Positions 8,483 to 16,144 are shown, numbered from the stretch's first letter. The stretch: 18,964 nt of DNA from Burkholderiales bacterium (GCA_025354075.1 JANXNO010000464.1:1-18964), one strand, 5' to 3'. Notes: generated by a model from the letters alone, not told the origin. A program made the numbers and translations.

Positions 8483-9400
8483 ATGAGCGGCCTGCAAACT
8501 CTGGTATTTCCCAACGCAGTGCCTCAGGAACTTGCCACTATTGGCGACTGGTGGCGCTTTGCAGTGAGCTCGCTGGCGCGGGCCAATGCCCAGTACGGCC
8601 AGGGCACCGAGGACGCGGGACAGGACGCCCTGTTCCTGATTCTGGGCGCGCTCGATCTGCCGCTCAACAGTTTTGAGCAAATGAGTGCGTTCTCGCTAAC
8701 CGGCTATGAGCGCAAGCATGTTTTCAACGCGCTGCGCATGCGGGTGGTGGATCGCGTCCCTTCGGCGTACGTACTGGGCTTTGTAGAGCAAATGGGATTG
8801 CGTTTCGCGGTGGACGAGCGAGTGCTGATTCCGCGCTCCTTCATCGGCGAGCTGCTCGAAACAGGCCTGCCCGACTTCATCCCCGAACCGGACGAAATCG
8901 ACGCGGTACTCGACTTGTGTACCGGCTCGGGCTGCCTCGCTATCCTTGCGGCACACGCGTTCCCCGAGGCAAGCATCACGGCGAGCGACATCTCGCAGGA
9001 CGCTCTCGACGTGGCGCAGGCCAACGTCGAAAAGCATGGTTTTCAGCGCGACATCGTGCTGGTCAAAAGTGACCTCTTCAATGGCCTCGCTGACCGGCGC
9101 TTTGACGTGATTTTGAGCAACCCGCCGTACGTTACGACCGCGAGCATGAACGCATTGCCCGAGGAGTTTCGTCATGAACCAAGCCTCGCGCTGGCTGCGG
9201 GTGAGGACGGCAATGACGTGCTGCGCCGGATGCTCGCCGCTGTCAAATCACACCTCAGCCCCGGTGGCGTGTTGATTGTTGACGTCGGGCACAATCGCAC
9301 TCTGGTTGAAGATGCGTTTCCTTCGCTGCCATTCATGTGGCTCGCCACCGAGGCGAGTGATGCGGGCGTGTTCCTGTTGCGCGCTGAGGACATTGCTTGA
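8483..9400 (+). CDS. prmB: Ribosomal protein L3 N5-glutamine methyltransferase PrmB
   Basis: An SAM-dependent methyltransferase that modifies a glutamine of ribosomal protein L3 (uL3) during 50S assembly. It has 305 residues, with the helical N-terminal substrate domain followed by the Rossmann fold. Motif I is LDLCTGSGCLAI (near 145-155) and the diagnostic NPPY is at 213-216, shared with PrmC and HemK, where it positions the glutamine amide. The RVPSAYVLG segment and the overall length favour PrmB over PrmC. The ATG at 8483 overlaps the stop of a seven-codon reading frame starting at 8463 (ATGA overlap). No good Shine-Dalgarno is visible before it, so coupling or an alternative start is possible. 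The stop overlaps the next gene. Confidence 0.92.
   Translation: MSGLQTLVFPNAVPQELATIGDWWRFAVSSLARANAQYGQGTEDAGQDALFLILGALDLPLNSFEQMSAFSLTGYERKHVFNALRMRVVDRVPSAYVLGFVEQMGLRFAVDERVLIPRSFIGELLETGLPDFIPEPDEIDAVLDLCTGSGCLAILAAHAFPEASITASDISQDALDVAQANVEKHGFQRDIVLVKSDLFNGLADRRFDVILSNPPYVTTASMNALPEEFRHEPSLALAAGEDGNDVLRRMLAAVKSHLSPGGVLIVDVGHNRTLVEDAFPSLPFMWLATEASDAGVFLLRAEDIA
9386..9390 (+). promoter_or_regulatory. Ribosome binding site that decides the TTG start of the next gene
   Basis: GAGGA at 9386-9390 lies six bases before the TTG at 9397, inside the end of prmB. The next ATG, at 9409, has no such site, so TTG 9397 is preferred. The TTGA overlap with the prmB stop implies translational coupling. 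Confidence 0.6.
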
Positions 9401-10494
9401 AGAAAACCATGCTGCTCATCGGAGGTGGGCATGCGCATGTGGAGGTGCTGCGTCAGTTGGCATTGAACCCACCTGCAGAGGCCGATGTCGCACTGTTCAA
9501 TCCTAGTCCTAGCGTGTGGTGCTCCAGCATGCTGCCGGGCGTCATTGCGGGTCACTATGAGCCTGCCGAAGCCAAGGTCAATTTGTGGGCACTTTGCCAG
9601 CGCGCACGGGTTCGTTTTTTTGAAACCTCAGTGTTAGCGTTGAATGCGGCCAACGGTGTGCTCGAATCGGGCATCGGCGAGCGGCACCGGTTTGATGTCG
9701 CCTCTCTCGATGTTGGCGGCGTGACGCAACCCATTCCCACGACGCCTGGTGCCTACGTCGTCACGGTCAGACCGATCGACCCGCTGCTGGCGGCGATCAC
9801 CGAATTCGAGAGCGTACGCTCGGCGGGTTTGATGGTCCGGATCGTCGGTAGCGGCGCAGCAGCACTGGAGGTCGCGCTCGCGCTCGCGCACCGGTGGCGA
9901 CAATCGGGTAACCGGCGGGTTTCGATTGTTTCGGCAACGCAGTTGATGGATGGATTTCCTGCCAGCGTCCGTTCGCAAGCGCTGCGCGCCTGCAAAAAAC
10001 TCGGCGTGGCTGTACTTGAGCAGAAGGTGGTTGAACACATCGAACCGACGCGGCTGCGGCTTGCGGGAGGGGAGTCTGTTGACACGCAACTAACCGTTTT
10101 GGCCACCGGCTACTCGCCCGCTTCAGTATTACAAAAAACGGATTTAACCCGTGCCACCGATGGCAGCGTTCACGTCAATGCATGCCTGCAAAGCACCAAC
10201 CACCCGCACATTTTTGCAGCTGGAGATTGCGCCAACGTTACGGGTATAACGGTGCCCAAATCTGACGTGTTCGCGATCCGCCAGGGAGCCACGCTAGCCA
10301 CCAATCTTTTGGCAAACTTCAACAATTCCTCGCTGCAACCTTATCGCCACAGCGCCAACGCGCTGAATCTAATTTCTTTGGGCGACAATCGAGCAATAGC
10401 CACACGTAACGGCCTTTCGCTATCAGGAAAGTGGGCGTGGCGATGGAAAGATGCGATTGATCGCAAATGGATACGTCGCTACGCACTTGCGTGA
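9397..10494 (+). CDS. FAD-dependent pyridine nucleotide-disulfide oxidoreductase (SelD-associated type, stand-alone)
   Basis: A two-dinucleotide-binding-domain flavoprotein of 365 residues, related to type II NADH dehydrogenases. The N-terminal FAD motif is LIGGGHAHVEVLR, followed by the S-x-M-LPG-x-IAGHY segment typical of proteins found alone or fused to the N-terminus of selenophosphate synthetase SelD. The NAD(P) site is IVGSGAAALEVALAL, with ATGYSP later and the FAD-ribityl motif FAAGDCA at about 272-279. It lacks the CxxC redox pair of disulfide reductases. It is coupled to prmB by a four-base overlap. No selD is present in this window, so its substrate and any link to selenium are unproven. 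A stand-alone quinone- or sulfide-type reductase role is the alternative. Confidence 0.82.
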   Translation: MKKTMLLIGGGHAHVEVLRQLALNPPAEADVALFNPSPSVWCSSMLPGVIAGHYEPAEAKVNLWALCQRARVRFFETSVLALNAANGVLESGIGERHRFDVASLDVGGVTQPIPTTPGAYVVTVRPIDPLLAAITEFESVRSAGLMVRIVGSGAAALEVALALAHRWRQSGNRRVSIVSATQLMDGFPASVRSQALRACKKLGVAVLEQKVVEHIEPTRLRLAGGESVDTQLTVLATGYSPASVLQKTDLTRATDGSVHVNACLQSTNHPHIFAAGDCANVTGITVPKSDVFAIRQGATLATNLLANFNNSSLQPYRHSANALNLISLGDNRAIATRNGLSLSGKWAWRWKDAIDRKWIRRYALA

Positions 10495-10555
10495 AATCAG
10501 ACCCCGGCTCAACGCTTACTCCCCAGTCAAACAATCTGCCTTCCCGGAAAATTCG

Positions 10556-11725
10556 TTAGCCTGCGTCAGCGTGTGGATGCTCAAAGAAGAAACGTAGCAT
10601 TTCTCGCGACGCGTCAGGTCCGGTCGCATCGGTATATGACCCTGTGGCTGATCCTCCCGACCACGCGTGGCTTGCGCCGTGCACTAGCCAATGCTCGGCC
10701 AGCACAGCGCCTGACTCGCTGCGGTGAATGGACCGTGTAAAACGCTGCCCACCCGTTGACACGCCCTGTTCGACGCTTGGGTCGGCCGAGGAGGCGTGCG
10801 GATCGGTGTTGTTAGTCGCCGCACTACGCAGTACGGCGGCAACAACCTGATCGCCGTTGCGCGAACTTACAGTTTGATCCTGCTCGCCGTGGAATACGAT
10901 CGTAGGAACGCTGGTACGCGACTTTGCAACTGCCCCCAGCGGTTTCCCGAAACGCTGGGATTTTTCGTTTGGCCGCGCAGCCGGAGCGCCGTTTTTCATC
11001 ACGGCGAAGGCTTCGGCGACGTTGCTGGCGGCACCGCTCGGGAGACCAGAATGCACCCCCGATGCCGCAAATATCTCCGGATACGCTGCAGCAACAATAT
11101 CGGCCATCGCACCGCCTGCGGATAACCCCGCGATATATACCCGTTTGGGGTCAATGCCGTACGTTTGCATCACACTCTGCACCATCTCGGCCAATAACCT
11201 TGGCTCACCACTGCCGCGCTGTTGATGATTGTGCTGAAACCAGTTCCAGCAGCGCTGTGGGTTCGCATTCTTCGACTGCGCAGGATACAGAACAAAAAAG
11301 CCCTGCTCCTTCGCTAGGGTATTCATCCCGGTGCCCGCCGCAAAGTCATCAGGATCTTGGGTGCATCCGTGCAACATCACCACCAGGGGCAGCGACCGGA
11401 TCGCACTTGCCGGTGGAACATAAAGCTTATACGGATGCGCATGACCCGCGTGCGTATAGGTGCCACTGATGAACTCATCAGCAGCGGTACGAACGTCGTC
11501 CTCAACTGCGCGCTTAAGGACGACACCATCAAGAATCGACGGTGAGGCGTCAACTGCCAACTGAGGCGCATTGGCGATTTGACGTTCGCTCGAAGGCGAC
11601 GCGACAGGCACACTCTTAAACGCGCCGCTCAACGCGCGTTGAATGGCCTCAGTGGCCTCGCCAAGTCTGCCCGCTTGCGTGAGCCGGGTGGCTTCGTGCA
11701 TCAGGCTCTGGAGGGTTTCGTTCAT
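10556..11725 (-). CDS. PHB-depolymerase-family esterase (alpha/beta hydrolase, LpqC-like)
   Basis: A 389-residue serine hydrolase of the Esterase_PHB family. The core begins near residue 87 (SGTYTHAGHAHPYKLYVPP). An oxyanion-hole motif VMLHGCTQDPDDFA lies at 116-129, and the nucleophile is Ser202 in GLSAGG. A likely acid is Asp283 in FHGEQDQ, and the likely base is His353 in HGASHAWSGG (or His350). There is no signal peptide; instead residues 1-33 form a helical, TPR-like stretch (EATRLTQAGRLGEATEAIQ), so it probably acts in the cytoplasm on PHB granules or short oligomers or esters. The ribbon-helix-helix gene ends 22 bp upstream on the same strand, suggesting one operon and regulation by that protein. 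The true substrate is not shown by the sequence. Confidence 0.88.
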   Translation of the reverse strand: MNETLQSLMHEATRLTQAGRLGEATEAIQRALSGAFKSVPVASPSSERQIANAPQLAVDASPSILDGVVLKRAVEDDVRTAADEFISGTYTHAGHAHPYKLYVPPASAIRSLPLVVMLHGCTQDPDDFAAGTGMNTLAKEQGFFVLYPAQSKNANPQRCWNWFQHNHQQRGSGEPRLLAEMVQSVMQTYGIDPKRVYIAGLSAGGAMADIVAAAYPEIFAASGVHSGLPSGAASNVAEAFAVMKNGAPAARPNEKSQRFGKPLGAVAKSRTSVPTIVFHGEQDQTVSSRNGDQVVAAVLRSAATNNTDPHASSADPSVEQGVSTGGQRFTRSIHRSESGAVLAEHWLVHGASHAWSGGSATGSYTDATGPDASREMLRFFFEHPHADAG

Positions 11726-11747
11726 TACTGCTTTCTTTAGGACAAAT

Positions 11748-12191
11748 TTAGTGCCGAAGGACCGATAAGCGATTGCGGGTGTTTAACACCGCTTTAACCT
11801 CGGGACTGGCGTGTAGAGCACCCAACACTTCAATGCTTGCGATGGTCTGCCGAGCGAGCTCCGGCGTGACATCGTCGGCAATCGTTGCCAGACCGAGCAC
11901 GCGTATGTTCAACGTCTGGTTCGCGTCTCGAACAGCCCGCAAATCATTAGCGGTGAAATGCTGCAAACCCAGCACCAGCAGCTTTCGCGCGACCAGCTGC
12001 TTGACCGTATCCGCATGCCCGCTCAACTGGTTGCGAATCGCCGTTCGAATGAAGTCAGTGCGGTTTCCGTAGAAGCCTTCAGCGACTAAAAGGTCGAGCT
12101 GTCCCAAGTCGACGAAGCCGACATTAATGGTGATTTTTTCCGAATCGACTGGTTTCCGCTGCACAACAGAGTCCGGTTTTTTTGTGTTCAT
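11748..12191 (-). CDS. Ribbon-helix-helix (CopG-type) transcriptional regulator
   Basis: A 147-residue protein with a ribbon-helix-helix DNA-binding fold near residues 18-58: strand EKITINVGFVDLGQ, then helices containing LDLLVAEGFYGNRTDFIRTA and IRNQL. The G-F-Y-x-N-R-T-D-F-I-R-T segment is a standard RHH helix signature. The remaining ~85 residues repeat hydrophobic turns (VLGLQHFTANDLRAV, IRVLGLATIADDVTPELA, IEVLGALHASPEV) in an unusual C-terminal domain that I do not recognise. It precedes the esterase by 22 bp and probably regulates it and itself. No Shine-Dalgarno is seen before the ATG at 12191. Confidence 0.85.
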   Translation of the reverse strand: MNTKKPDSVVQRKPVDSEKITINVGFVDLGQLDLLVAEGFYGNRTDFIRTAIRNQLSGHADTVKQLVARKLLVLGLQHFTANDLRAVRDANQTLNIRVLGLATIADDVTPELARQTIASIEVLGALHASPEVKAVLNTRNRLSVLRH

Positions 12192-12211
12192 ACGGAAATT
12201 TTACACGACGC

Positions 12212-12229
12212 ACCATCCAGACAGATGGT
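12212..12229. promoter_or_regulatory. Candidate operator: inverted repeat upstream of the RHH gene
   Basis: accatc-cagaca-gatggt has perfect six-base arms and lies 20 bp upstream of the RHH start codon. RHH regulators commonly bind such short inverted or tandem sites in their own promoter. A -10-like TAAAAT (complement of 12198-12203) sits between it and the start codon. If that is used, transcription would begin at or next to the ATG. No good -35 was found. Confidence 0.4.
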
Positions 12230-12258
12230 TCTTGGATGCCTCTCGGATGGTTGCTGCG

Positions 12259-12666
12259 TCATCCGCCGGCAAACCTGTCAAACGTCCATTTACCTGCGGC
12301 AGCGGCGACGGCACTTACAGCCGTTCCCCAGAGCGTGTCGATGACGGATAAGCTAATCGGCCAGTCTTTCAACGTGGCGAGATTAGTCAGGTCGTAAGTG
12401 GCGTACGCAAAGAACCCGAACATCGCACCCAACATCAACGTCTTGCCCCAGGATGCACTTGCGCCGCCCTGTAAGACCGCGAAAAAAGTCAGCCCAAGTG
12501 GAAAGAGCACGTAAAACAGGATGGCAGCGGGAATGTTCGGCCGGGCCGCCATCAAATGCCCGATACCTTGCTGATACAGCGGTTTGGCGATGACGCCAAG
12601 CCAAATCATGTCTATCGCCACCATTGCGACCGCAGTGGCCAAATAAGATGCCAAAAATTTAATCAT
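12259..12666 (-). CDS. DUF2177 family inner-membrane protein
   Basis: A 135-residue hydrophobic protein with four predicted membrane helices, near residues 3-24, 46-66, 75-95 and 105-126. The family pattern is clear: IDMIWLGVIAKPLYQQGIGHLM after the first helix, FFAYATYDLTNLATLKDWP in the middle, and DTLWGTAVSAVAA in the last helix. The function of the family is unknown. An AAGG element lies before the ATG at 12666. It is on the same strand as the RHH-esterase pair but 67 bp upstream of it, with the putative operator in between, so it is probably a separate transcription unit. Confidence 0.87.
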   Translation of the reverse strand: MIKFLASYLATAVAMVAIDMIWLGVIAKPLYQQGIGHLMAARPNIPAAILFYVLFPLGLTFFAVLQGGASASWGKTLMLGAMFGFFAYATYDLTNLATLKDWPISLSVIDTLWGTAVSAVAAAAGKWTFDRFAGG

Positions 12667-12793
12667 GAGATTGAGCCTTATTACCTTTTCGTTCGTGACG
12701 CAGACTTATGCTGCTCGACGCTATCTCAATGGACGAACCGTCATAGTGTTACACGCGTGCGACCCAGCTCCGCACGATTTACGTGAACGACTG

Positions 12794-13006
12794 CTATGAA
12801 CCCGGGTTGTGTGGATGGATCATCCGGGCTGGCACCTGCCCCATCAGGTCAGCGTTTTGATGGTCAAGCTTCGCGCCTAAATCTGCAGCGTCTGCGGCAG
12901 TGAATTTTGCTCTGGTGACTTCCGTAAGTTTGCCTGCTATGGTGGGCGCCATGTTCTTCGCCTGTGTTGACGCGAGCGTCAAAACTTTCCGGCTTTTTGT
13001 GGACAT
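12794..13006 (-). CDS. Small unrecognised protein (70 residues)
   Basis: I do not recognise this gene. The ATG at 13006 is chosen over an in-frame GTG at 13015 because AAAGGTG, overlapping that GTG, makes a good Shine-Dalgarno at the right distance. The product is soluble, basic at the N-terminus (MSTKSRKVLTLASTQAKNMA) and helix-rich in the middle (TAADAADLGAKLDHQNADLM), and ends in a His/Pro-containing tail. No membrane segment, signal peptide or cysteine is seen. The clear ribosome site and Ala/Lys-rich composition support a real gene. It points the same way as the DUF2177 gene, 127 bp away. Confidence 0.5.
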   Translation of the reverse strand: MSTKSRKVLTLASTQAKNMAPTIAGKLTEVTRAKFTAADAADLGAKLDHQNADLMGQVPARMIHPHNPGS

Positions 13007-13015
13007 GGTTTTCAC

Positions 13016-13400
13016 CTTTATTCAAAGAGAAAGGAGCGAGGCAACTGTTGGTGCGAAGTCACTAGAACTGTCTTGACTGCTCCACAGGACCGGTCATAAC
13101 GAATATCACGCTTTAAGCGGGCTCATCGTGTCGGCGGTTGATCTGAAAATTCGTAGGAGAAGTACTCGCAAGCGCTTGCGCAGGCCCTCGACGCTAAGTG
13201 CGCCATCGAACAGATTCCCAATATTTCGATCATTATTGTTTGGGTTTGAAACGTCGACCTCGCGGCGGCGTCTTGTTTCGTTCGGCAGCACGGTTACGTT
13301 CGACGATTGATCCCGAGTCCCTCACGGAACTATCAATGACAAGCGAACCAGTGAAACCTCTGCAAAACCATGCCTTCAAGGTAGTCACCCGAGCGCTGTG
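13016..13400. other. Intergenic region upstream of the flavodoxin-like gene
   Basis: No confident gene. It contains a 14-bp perfect palindrome, cgcaagcgcttgcg, at 13167-13180. A 21-codon reading frame from ATG 13336 (MTSEPVKPLQNHAFKVVTRA...) ends in a TGA that overlaps the next ATG as TGATG at 13399-13403. This could be a leader peptide coupled to the flavodoxin-like gene or the tail of a lost upstream gene; its frame is open back to 13198. Longer reading frames on the other strand have no recognisable features. Confidence 0.4.
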
Positions 13401-14470
13401 ATGATCAAAATTCGCATTGGGCAGGATTCGGCACCACTGCGTCGCGAGGAGTTCAGCGCTCGTTTCTGCGCCTCCTTTGTCGACCCCCATTCAACGGCGA
13501 GACGTCGGCGCTTGAACGGCTCGAAGCCATTGCCTGGCAAGCATACGCTGAGGGTCGAAAAGCGCCCTTCACACAGAGCGCGGGCAAGGAATACGCGAAT
13601 CCCGACTACCGGTTGTCCACAGAGTGGACTACAACGAAAAAACGTATCGAAGACGCGCAGCTGCATTGGGCAAAGCCGACGACACGCTCACGACTTTTGC
13701 TGAGGTGCGCGTCAGCCAGAAACGAAGGCACCTGCCCGGGTGAAATGTCTAAATATTTCAGATTGCTGACGCTCGCGCGTGAAGTTTTGGACTCGAGCGA
13801 TATCGAAGTCGATACGCTTGATTTGAGCCTTCTAACCTCCAAATATGGTCGCCACATTCACCCGTGCAAAGGCTGCGCGGCTACCGCAATGCCCTTATGC
13901 CACTGGACATGCAGCTGCTACCCGAACCATTTCTTGAATCAGACCAACGATTGGATGGCAGACATCTATGAGCGGTGGACTGCTGCTCATGCCGTGATCA
14001 TCATTTCACCGCTTTACGGTTATCAGAGCCCGAGCCCGCTCAAGCTGATGATTGATCGCATGGTGTGTGCAGACGGGGGTAACGCTGATCCGACAGCGAC
14101 AGGCGGCAAAGACGGATCCAAAGCAAAAGCCCTTGAAATGGCGGGGTGGCGTTATCCACAACATTTGGCAGGCTGGGTATACGGCTTGATTATTCACGGA
14201 GACGTTGCGGGCATAGAAGGGTCGCGGCGCTCACTATCGGACTGGCTCGACTGGATGGGGTTAATTTCCGCCGATGCGGTGGCGCGTCTCGACCGGTACA
14301 TCGGATATTTTGAGCCGTGTGCGACCAGCCACGAAGCGCTGAATCGAGATGTATCGGTGCAGGAAGAAGCTCGCAACGTGGCGCGTACGGTTGCACACGC
14401 CGTTGTCGAACTCCGTACCGGCAGGCTGCACGCAGTTCAGCCCAAGCTTGATCGTACGCGCCCGAAATAG
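13401..14470 (+). pseudogene. Flavodoxin / NADPH-dependent FMN reductase family protein, frameshifted by one base
   Basis: The N-terminal part (MIKIRIGQDSAPLRREEFSA, then FCASFVDPH) runs from ATG 13401 to about 13490. The rest (NGETSALERLEAIAWQAYAE, then GRKAPFT) continues in another frame to the stop at 14470. Adding one base near 13488-13492 restores a single 356-residue reading frame. The flavodoxin-like fold begins at SARNEGTCPGEMSK, the FMN phosphate-loop region. A Cys-rich segment HPCKGC...CHWTCSCYPN follows, then SPLYGYQSPSPLKLMIDR, the classic FMN_red active-site loop, and GLIIHGDVAG. Family members are cytoplasmic FMN-dependent oxidoreductases; the substrate is unknown. The remainder is well preserved, so the lesion is either very recent or an assembly error. 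Confidence 0.8.
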
Positions 14471-14778
14471 GTCATGCGCCAGCGCTACGCGCTCAAAACT
14501 GCACCGTCACATTTTTGACTTGTGTTCGATATCGCACAGTGTCTCCCCAAACAGAAGTGCAACATGCGTGTATTGAAGTCGATACCGTCCGCTCCTGTTG
14601 CATAACCTGAACTTGTTTTGCCATTCATGCCTATCTTGTGTACTGTCCGTAGAGTTCTGAAGTTGATGGCGAACCGTGCCGCTAGTATCCCGGCTGTGGC
14701 AGAGCGGCGAACTCGGCATAACTTTGCGCGCGCAGCGCTGCGTTACGCGTTGTCCGCGATAAGCGCCCCGATCGCAAG
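14471..14778. other. Intergenic region upstream of the ECF sigma gene
   Basis: No credible gene on either strand. It should hold the promoter of the sigma gene, but no site is convincing by eye. A 12-bp perfect palindrome, cgcagcgctgcg, is at 14731-14742, close to the sigma start. An ECF-like CTGAACTTG lies in the central part of the region, without a clear matching -10. Confidence 0.4.
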
Positions 14779-15441
14779 ATGATTTCCGTTGATCGCCCTA
14801 CCGCACGCTCCGCCACTGTTTATCGACTGACCAACCGGCTTGTCGCCGCACCAGCAGGGGTAAGCCGGTCGTACGAAGACCGTGACCGACGACTAGCGGC
14901 GCTGGTAAAGCGGATGGCAGACCAGGAAGAATCCGCGCTGGCTGAATTGTTCAGTTTGACCGTGAATCGACTGTACGCCTTTGCACTGGTCATTGTGCGG
15001 GATCCGGGCCTTGCCGAGGAAGTGACTGAGGATGCCATGTTTCAAGCGTGGCGGCATGCCGCTCGCTTCGACGCCAACAGGGGAAAGGCCATCACCTGGC
15101 TGCTGACGATTTGTCGCTCCCGCGCACTCGATGCGCTACGGCGCATCGATATCGCGGCTTGCGTTGACGACCCCCATGCCTTGCGATTGCACAACGCGTG
15201 TGAAGCCCATGAACCGGAACAGTTGTTGGCGAAATTTCAGACAGGAAGCGCTGTGCACGCTGCGTTGTTGCAACTGCCTGCCACCGAGCGCCATGTCATT
15301 AGCCTTGCGTTCTTTCGCGGACTGACGCATCGGGAGATCGCAGATCATTGGCAGATTCCGTTGGGCACCGTAAAGACACTCATGCACCGCGCTTTTTCGA
15401 AACTACGCACGCTGCTTGAAGGCGAGCGATCCAGCCCATAA
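14779..15441 (+). CDS. ECF (extracytoplasmic function) RNA polymerase sigma factor
   Basis: A 220-residue sigma-70-family factor that directs RNA polymerase to a special promoter set. Region 2 spans about 57-122: LYAFALVIVRDPGLAEEVTE, then the -10-recognition stretch with FQAWRHAARFD and ITWLLTICRSRALDALRR. Region 4 spans about 158-213, with LQLPATERHVISLAFF and the helix-turn-helix LTHREIADHWQIPLGTVKT followed by MHRAFSKLR. It resembles SigK-type ECF factors. The first ~45 residues are an Arg-rich extension and translation might start further in, for example at Met47. No anti-sigma gene follows; a convergent pseudogene begins 22 bp downstream. The regulon and inducing signal are unknown, and the nearby csbD and cusF-like genes are only suggestive of stress. 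Confidence 0.9.
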   Translation: MISVDRPTARSATVYRLTNRLVAAPAGVSRSYEDRDRRLAALVKRMADQEESALAELFSLTVNRLYAFALVIVRDPGLAEEVTEDAMFQAWRHAARFDANRGKAITWLLTICRSRALDALRRIDIAACVDDPHALRLHNACEAHEPEQLLAKFQTGSAVHAALLQLPATERHVISLAFFRGLTHREIADHWQIPLGTVKTLMHRAFSKLRTLLEGERSSP

Positions 15442-15463
15442 GCGGCGCTAGCGAGTGATTATG

Positions 15464-16037
15464 TTAGTCAAGTGGCGCGCGTACGATTTCCGCGCCGAAG
15501 AGGAACACCGCCGCCGAATAGAACAGCTACATCGATGTAGCGGCTAGGCTACCCGCAGCGCCAATAATGCAGCACTCGCGAGCAAAGCAACTCGCAGGCA
15601 CGAAACTGCCGATGCGAACGGTACGCCGAACAATGCCACGAGTCCGTCAAACGCCAACGTCAAGATGAGCATGAAACCAGTACCGGCCAGCAGCGCCGCC
15701 GATAACAACCGAGCCTTAACAAACGCCCAGCTTAATTTGGAAAATGCACGGTCAGGCAGAGGTGCGGTACCGAGAATCACATTTAACGGGGACTTCAGTT
15801 CAGCAAACGTCGCGGTTGCGCCAATGCGGGTGACCATGATGGACGCGATAGTTGCTTCGCTCGTCCATCCGGACAATTGCGCCTGCGCTACAGTTGCACG
15901 TTCCGCTTCGGCACCACGGATAAGTCAACCACATAGCCTGCAAGAGCCACGATAAGCACCAGCATCAGAGCCGTCGAGAACAAGGCAAAGAACGCGAGTG
16001 CAGCGGCTTGTGAGCCGCATCGATCATCAAACCAGCC
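15464..16037 (-). pseudogene. YihY/BrkB (UPF0761) family inner-membrane protein, decayed
   Basis: Three pieces of one family protein are readable in order on this strand. Piece one (16037 to about 15915) reads WFDDRCGSQAAALAFFALFS plus a membrane helix, matching the family start W-x-DD-x-x-S-x-x-AALA-x-x-xLFS. Piece two (about 15915 to 15544, another frame) holds IGATATFAELKSPLNVI, then FVKARLLSAALLAGTGFMLI, and ends at a TAG. Piece three (15526-15464) is LFYSAAVFLFGAEIVRAPLD, the conserved YYSA...GAE end. Some 60 codons of the family core are missing between pieces two and three. A stop also lies just before piece one. Not translatable as one protein. Confidence 0.78.
15526..15541. repeat. 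Perfect 16-bp palindrome at the YihY deletion junction
   Basis: gctacatcgatgtagc reads the same on both strands. It sits exactly between the second and third YihY fragments, where core codons are missing, and between the convergent ECF sigma and YihY units. It may mark the deletion event, or be a two-way terminator or a protein-binding site. No T-run follows. Confidence 0.6.
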
Positions 16038-16054
16038 TTAATTTTTGTGCGCCT

Positions 16055-16074
16055 GCCTACGGCCAAAGGTAGGC
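16055..16074. repeat. Inverted repeat downstream of the AI-2E-family gene
   Basis: gcctac and gtaggc, six-base perfect arms around an eight-base loop, lie about 70 bp past the stop of the permease gene, between it and the YihY remnant. There is no adjacent T-run on either strand, so a terminator role is uncertain. Confidence 0.35.
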
Positions 16075-16144
16075 CTCTCCACGCAACAAAGCCCCCTTTT
16101 TCAGGACCAGTTCACTTTGCTCGCTTGCACGCAGTTGCGATTAC

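Noticed and set aside
13106..13490. Small - strand frames upstream of the flavodoxin-like gene
   Set aside because: Arg-rich composition typical of antisense shadows, with no ribosome site or motif.
14471..14778. An ECF autoregulatory promoter before the sigma gene
   Set aside because: A GAAC-type -35 is present, but no matching -10 at the proper spacing could be defended.
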